Made by a program: the position numbers and the translations under genes | In this document: one piece after another, positions 7,416-10,218 of the stretch | How the letters are laid out: each line of letters begins with the position of its first letter | How positions within the stretch are numbered: position 1 is the first letter of the stretch | Notes under the pieces: generated by a model | What the model was told of the DNA's origin: nothing | Seen by the model: the letters and a program-made list of their open reading frames with translations, nothing else | Databases searched by the model: none | Assembly: GCA_039816955.1 (NCBI GenBank) | Contig: JBCBWU010000235.1 | Span: 1-10,218 of the forward strand | Direction: 5' to 3' | From: Lewinella sp039816955 | Lineage (GTDB): Bacteria; Bacteroidota; Bacteroidia; Chitinophagales; Saprospiraceae | DNA: 10,218 nucleotides

Positions 7416-7447
7416 TCAATAATTAAACCGTCGATTTAATTATTTGA
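7416..7447. promoter_or_regulatory. AT-rich inverted repeat upstream of the LuxR-type gene (candidate operator)
   Basis: AATAATTAAA (7418-7427) and TTTAATTATT (7435-7444) are perfect 10-bp arms with a 7-nt spacer. TCA/TGA continue the symmetry outside them if one base is allowed to bulge. The centre is about 60 nt from the regulator ATG, a plausible place for an autoregulatory operator or a leader stem. No protein can be assigned to it from sequence. Confidence 0.4.
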
Positions 7448-7663
7448 ACATCTTCAAAACTTGAGTTACGCAAAAAAATTAGTCTTTTCTCCTAGTATTG
7501 ACTAACTAAAATTGCCATTACCCCTACCGGAGCAACATGCAACATTAAAAGGACGAGTACCGGTGTTAACGGGTTGCAGGGTCGATGGATACATTTTTTA
7601 AGCCCTCAGGGCTGGATACAATGGATGCTCATCCTTATCAGCGGACAAGGTAGACGTAAATAC

Positions 7664-7696
7664 ATTGTCACACAACCACTCAGTTGAGTAGCTTTG
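7664..7696 (+). promoter_or_regulatory. Candidate Bacteroidota sigma-ABfr promoter
   Basis: TAGCTTTG (7689-7696) matches the phylum -7 consensus TAnnTTTG exactly. ATTG (7664-7667), 21 nt before it, matches three of four bases of the -33 TTTG. A transcript from about 7702 would run through the structured segment at 7960-8103 toward the helicase. This is the only exact -7 match I found in the gap. Such a short motif can occur by chance. Confidence 0.3.
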
Positions 7697-7959
7697 ATGA
7701 ATTAATCATCAGATGCAGCGAGTCGGGAGGTAAATGCAAGAGAGCTGACAAGAATCAACAACATTAACAGTTTAAATATTTTTTCGGCAAATTTTTTGTG
7801 TGAATAACTTTTCCTTTCTACATTTACATTAGCTTAAGCATAATTGCTTAGATCAAACGAGTCAGCCATTAGTTTTTAAACAAACGCTGTAGGGTTTTAC
7901 TTGCGGCATATTCATCCACAAAAGCTGACTATCAAGACATCAACAAATAAGGGTTCATT

Positions 7960-8103
7960 ATGGATGCTTCCGATCAGGCAAGCCCTAGATACTAATTAGT
8001 ATCGCAAGCAAACTGATCAGGGTGGGGGAAGCTATATACTGTAATGAGCTTGCACCACGGATGGCTGGTTCGGAGGGTGGGAATTTACCCGCCCACTTTG
8101 GGC
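7960..8103 (+). ncRNA. Candidate structured RNA or structured helicase leader
   Basis: Nested stems: GCTTCC (7966-7971) with GGAAGC (8027-8032); GATCAG (7972-7977) with CTGATC (8013-8018); and inside them a perfect 16-bp palindrome, GATACTAATTAGTATC (7988-8003). CCCT (7983-7986) could pair with AGGG (8019-8022) as a pseudoknot. Downstream, AGCTAT (8030-8035) can pair with ATGGCT (8061-8066), which competes with GGAAGC. GGGTGGG (8075-8081) pairs with CCCGCCC (8088-8094), or GCCCA (8091-8095) with TGGGC (8099-8103), a mutually exclusive choice. AGGGTGGG occurs twice (8019-8026 and 8074-8081). The wobble pairs are valid only in + strand RNA. It matches no riboswitch, tmRNA, RNase P or SRP motif that I can recognise. 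It could be an independent RNA, part of the helicase 5' UTR, or a relic. Confidence 0.35.
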
Positions 8104-8182
8104 GCGGCACGCAAAATAATAACCAACTACCAGACTTAACAGAAAACCTAAAAAACAACCATACCCAACAAAAATCCAGTTT

Positions 8183-8201
8183 GTGAACCCGCTGCGTTCA
8201 C
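8183..8201 (+). promoter_or_regulatory. Small hairpin in the helicase leader
   Basis: GTGAAC (8183-8188) and GTTCAC (8196-8201) form a 6-bp perfect stem with a 7-nt loop, 37 nt ahead of the proposed TTG start. It could be a short operator or leader stem. No T-run follows, so it is not a terminator. Confidence 0.25.
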
Positions 8202-8238
8202 GCCTGATACCTTATCTTGCGGACAAAATATCCCTGCT

Positions 8239-10218
8239 TTGATTCCATCTAACTCCAGCTCTTATCTCGACCAACTCAATGATGTACAGCGCGCTGCTGT
8301 CACTACCACCGACGGCCCCGTTTTAGTAGTGGCTGGACCAGGTTCGGGTAAGACTCGGGTACTCACTTTCCGTATTGCTTATCTCATTGAGCAAGGTGTA
8401 GCGCCCTGGGAAATTCTGGCGCTAACCTTTACCAATAAGGCCGCCCGGGAAATGAAGGAACGGATTGAAAAAGTAGTAGGAGCCAGAGCCAGTAGAGTTT
8501 GGGCGGGTACTTTTCACTCTTTGTTTGCCCGTATCCTGCGAGTGGAAGCAGAACATATTGGCTATCCCAGCAACTTCACGATTTACGATACGGATGATAG
8601 TAAGAGTTTGATCAATGTGTTGATCAAGGAAATGAACCTGAACAAGGACAACTACAGCGTCAACAGCGTTCGCCAGCGGATTTCTTCCGCAAAGAGTAAT
8701 TTGATTACGCCCAAGCTGTATCAGAAAAATGAGGAGCTGATGAATCAGGATCGCATGGCCCGTATGCCGGCCATGTACAAGCTCTACGCGGCCTATACCG
8801 CCCGCTGTAAGAAGGCTGGTGCGATGGATTTTGACGATCTACTCTACCGGCTGTACGAACTACTCCAGGCGAATCCAGACGTACTGAAAAAGTACCGTGA
8901 GCGCTTCCGTTACCTGTTGGTGGATGAGTTTCAAGATACTAACCACCTGCAGTATGCTATTGTACGTAAGTTGGTCCAGTACGATAACAGTCCGCGCAAC
9001 ATCTGTGTAGTCGGTGACGATGCCCAGTCGATCTATGCTTTCCGAGGGGCTACCATTCAGAATATTCTCGACTTTGAGAATGACTTCCAGAAGCACAACA
9101 TCCAGGTCTTCAAGCTGGAGCAAAACTACCGCTCTACGGAGCATATCGTGCAAGCAGCCAATGAGGTAATTACTTTCAATAAGCGCCAGATTCAGAAGAA
9201 AATCTGGTCGGATAAGGGTGATGGGCAGAAGATTAAGGTCATCAAAGCCATGAGCGATAGTGAGGAAGGGAAACGCATTGCGGATACCATCCTGGAACAG
9301 AAAAACCGCTATCACCTGGCCAATAAGGAGATTGCAATTCTCTACCGCACCAATGCTCAGAGCCGGGTCTTTGAGGAGTACTTGCGCCGTTACAATATTG
9401 GCTATAAAGTATTTGGTGGATTATCCTTTTACCAACGTAAGGAAGTAAAGGACCTAATTGCTTACCTACGGGTGGTAGTGAACCCCAAAGATGAAGAAGC
9501 CCTGCGCCGCATCATTAACTTCCCCAAGCGCGGTATTGGAAATACAACCGTCAGTAAGATCACGGAACTGGCCATTCGGCAAGACCTCAGTATGTGGGAT
9601 GCGGTGCGGCAATTTCCGGCAACTGGCCGTACGCGTAGCAATCTGGACGGCTTCATTGACATTATCGAAAGCGCCAAAAAGCGTTTGGATGATGCCAATG
9701 CCTACGAGATCGCTACCCTCGTAGCTAAGAAATCTAAACTCGAGGATCACTACAAGAAGGACAACTCCATCGAAGGCATGAGCCGGCAGGAGAACTTCCA
9801 GTCTTTGCTCAACGGTATCCAGGCTTTCGTGGCGGAGGATACGCCTATTGATACGGATACATTACCTGATGCCAGCCTGGCTACTTACCTCCAGAACATC
9901 GCGCTACTTACCGATTTTGACGAAAAAGATCCGGCGCAGGCCGATCACGTGACGCTTATGTCCGTACACGCGGCCAAGGGCTTGGAATATAAATCCGTAT
10001 TTGTAACCGGACTGGAAGAGAAGCTCTTTCCCAGCTTCATGAGTATGGATTCGCCAGAAGGGCTGGATGAAGAGCGTCGCCTGTTCTACGTAGCTATCAC
10101 GCGAGCGGAGCAGTTCCTGACCATCAGCTACGCCAATGCACGCTACCGCTACGGTAAGATGACCTACAATGAGCCCAGCCGATTCTTGACGGAAATACCT
10201 CCTGTACATCTTGATAAT
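8239..10218 (+). CDS. uvrD: UvrD/PcrA/Rep-type superfamily 1A DNA helicase, 3' end missing
   Basis: An ATP-dependent 3'-to-5' DNA helicase for nucleotide-excision and mismatch repair and removal of stalled complexes. 660 residues are present and the frame is still open at the window end. Motifs, numbered from TTG 8239: Q-motif LDQLNDVQRAAV (10-21); Walker A GPGSGKT (33-39); Ia LTFTNKAAREM; Walker B VDEFQDT (228-234); motif III VGDDAQSIYAFRGA (258-271); motif IV QNYRS; motif V TLMSVHAAKGLE (572-583); motif VI EERRLFYVAITRA (611-623). The 1B and 2B insert domains are present, and the motif order excludes RecB and AddA. What is missing should be the last roughly 100 residues (linker and C-terminal Tudor-like domain). 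Start: the frame opens after TAA 8149-8151, and no ATG or GTG occurs before Walker A. TTG 8239, 9 codons ahead of the conserved Q-motif, is the best candidate; there is no Shine-Dalgarno sequence. UvrD and PcrA cannot be separated on this evidence. Confidence 0.95.
   Translation, partial: MIPSNSSSYLDQLNDVQRAAVTTTDGPVLVVAGPGSGKTRVLTFRIAYLIEQGVAPWEILALTFTNKAAREMKERIEKVVGARASRVWAGTFHSLFARILRVEAEHIGYPSNFTIYDTDDSKSLINVLIKEMNLNKDNYSVNSVRQRISSAKSNLITPKLYQKNEELMNQDRMARMPAMYKLYAAYTARCKKAGAMDFDDLLYRLYELLQANPDVLKKYRERFRYLLVDEFQDTNHLQYAIVRKLVQYDNSPRNICVVGDDAQSIYAFRGATIQNILDFENDFQKHNIQVFKLEQNYRSTEHIVQAANEVITFNKRQIQKKIWSDKGDGQKIKVIKAMSDSEEGKRIADTILEQKNRYHLANKEIAILYRTNAQSRVFEEYLRRYNIGYKVFGGLSFYQRKEVKDLIAYLRVVVNPKDEEALRRIINFPKRGIGNTTVSKITELAIRQDLSMWDAVRQFPATGRTRSNLDGFIDIIESAKKRLDDANAYEIATLVAKKSKLEDHYKKDNSIEGMSRQENFQSLLNGIQAFVAEDTPIDTDTLPDASLATYLQNIALLTDFDEKDPAQADHVTLMSVHAAKGLEYKSVFVTGLEEKLFPSFMSMDSPEGLDEERRLFYVAITRAEQFLTISYANARYRYGKMTYNEPSRFLTEIPPVHLDN

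Larger units (their letters stand above)
7372..8238. other. Long divergent intergenic region without a convincing gene
   Basis: These 867 nt separate the minus-strand regulator from the plus-strand helicase. They should contain both promoters. No reading frame here has recognisable protein similarity. Contents seen: an AT-rich inverted repeat near the regulator, a candidate + strand promoter around 7664-7696, scattered short palindromes (TGATGA/TCATCA at 7695-7711; TAAGCA/TGCTTA at 7835-7850; AGTCAGC/GCTGACT at 7860-7866 and 7924-7930), a GC-richer structured segment at about 7960-8103, then an A/C-rich leader to the helicase start. Confidence 0.7.

Noticed and set aside
7600..7612. AGCCCTCAGGGCT hairpin as a terminator.
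   Set aside because: Only a 5-bp stem, and neither strand has a T-run on its 3' side.
7585..7653. 22-residue ORF starting at ATG 7585.
   Set aside because: Too short, with no similarity and no supporting context.
7960..7995. 11-residue leader peptide (ATG 7960, TAA 7993-7995).
   Set aside because: It has no run of one amino acid as in classical attenuators, and an ORF this short occurs readily by chance.
8067..8076. GGTTCGGAGG as the T-arm of a tRNA.
   Set aside because: No acceptor, D-arm or anticodon arm can be placed around it.
8074..8103. FMN or other known riboswitch, because of the AGGGTGGGAATTTACCC stretch.
   Set aside because: The remaining conserved FMN elements (for example the CCGACCGGCGGT block) are absent, as are the cobalamin and TPP motifs.
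8022..8186. Possible small gene (54 codons from GTG 8022, or 41 from ATG 8061) ahead of the helicase.
   Set aside because: No recognisable similarity, no ribosome binding site, and it overlaps the GC-rich hairpins, which better explain the base composition. It is out of frame with the helicase.
8860..9315. 151-codon minus-strand frame inside the helicase gene.
   Set aside because: Antisense to helicase motifs II-IV, whose conserved residues fix the true frame.

Overview
The window looks like chromosomal DNA of a Bacteroidota member, probably a free-living Saprospiraceae/Lewinella-type bacterium. The phylum call rests on a SusC/SusD outer-membrane nutrient-uptake pair, a DUF5916 beta-barrel protein, starts without Shine-Dalgarno sequences and AT-rich upstream leaders. 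The family-level placement is a guess from protein style.

Layout. (1) 1-1443, + strand: C-terminal part of a DUF5916 outer-membrane protein whose start lies outside the window. (2) 1444-1725: a convergent intergenic region with a 19-bp perfect inverted repeat, a 68-nt stretch with no G, a strong Rho-independent terminator for the minus-strand operon, and a stem-loop just after the susD-like stop. (3) 1726-6407, - strand: a two-gene operon, susC-like TonB-linked receptor first and SusD-like_2 lipoprotein second, separated by 80 nt that hold a hairpin formed only in the sense RNA. (4) 6408-6753: the susC-like leader with several hairpins, then a composite palindromic repeat of about 128 bp. (5) 6754-7371, - strand: a LuxR/NarL-type regulator whose receiver domain has lost every phosphorylation residue. 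(6) 7372-8238: an 867-nt divergent intergenic region with a candidate operator, one candidate sigma-ABfr promoter and a segment (about 7960-8103) that can fold into several nested hairpins. (7) 8239-10218, + strand: a UvrD/PcrA-type helicase, apparently starting at TTG and running off the window end.

How the genes fit together. The SusC-like protein would form the TonB-driven channel and the SusD-like lipoprotein its surface lid, together importing an unknown ligand (oligosaccharide or peptide). No glycoside hydrolase, peptidase, anti-sigma factor or hybrid two-component sensor is nearby, and the SusC-like protein has no STN signalling domain. The LuxR-type protein is therefore the only visible candidate regulator of the pair. 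The helicase is a housekeeping DNA-repair gene with no functional tie to the transport locus.

The least explained parts are the pseudo-receiver regulator, the composite palindrome beside it, and the structured segment upstream of the helicase. No CRISPR array, rRNA, tRNA, transposase or integrase was seen.
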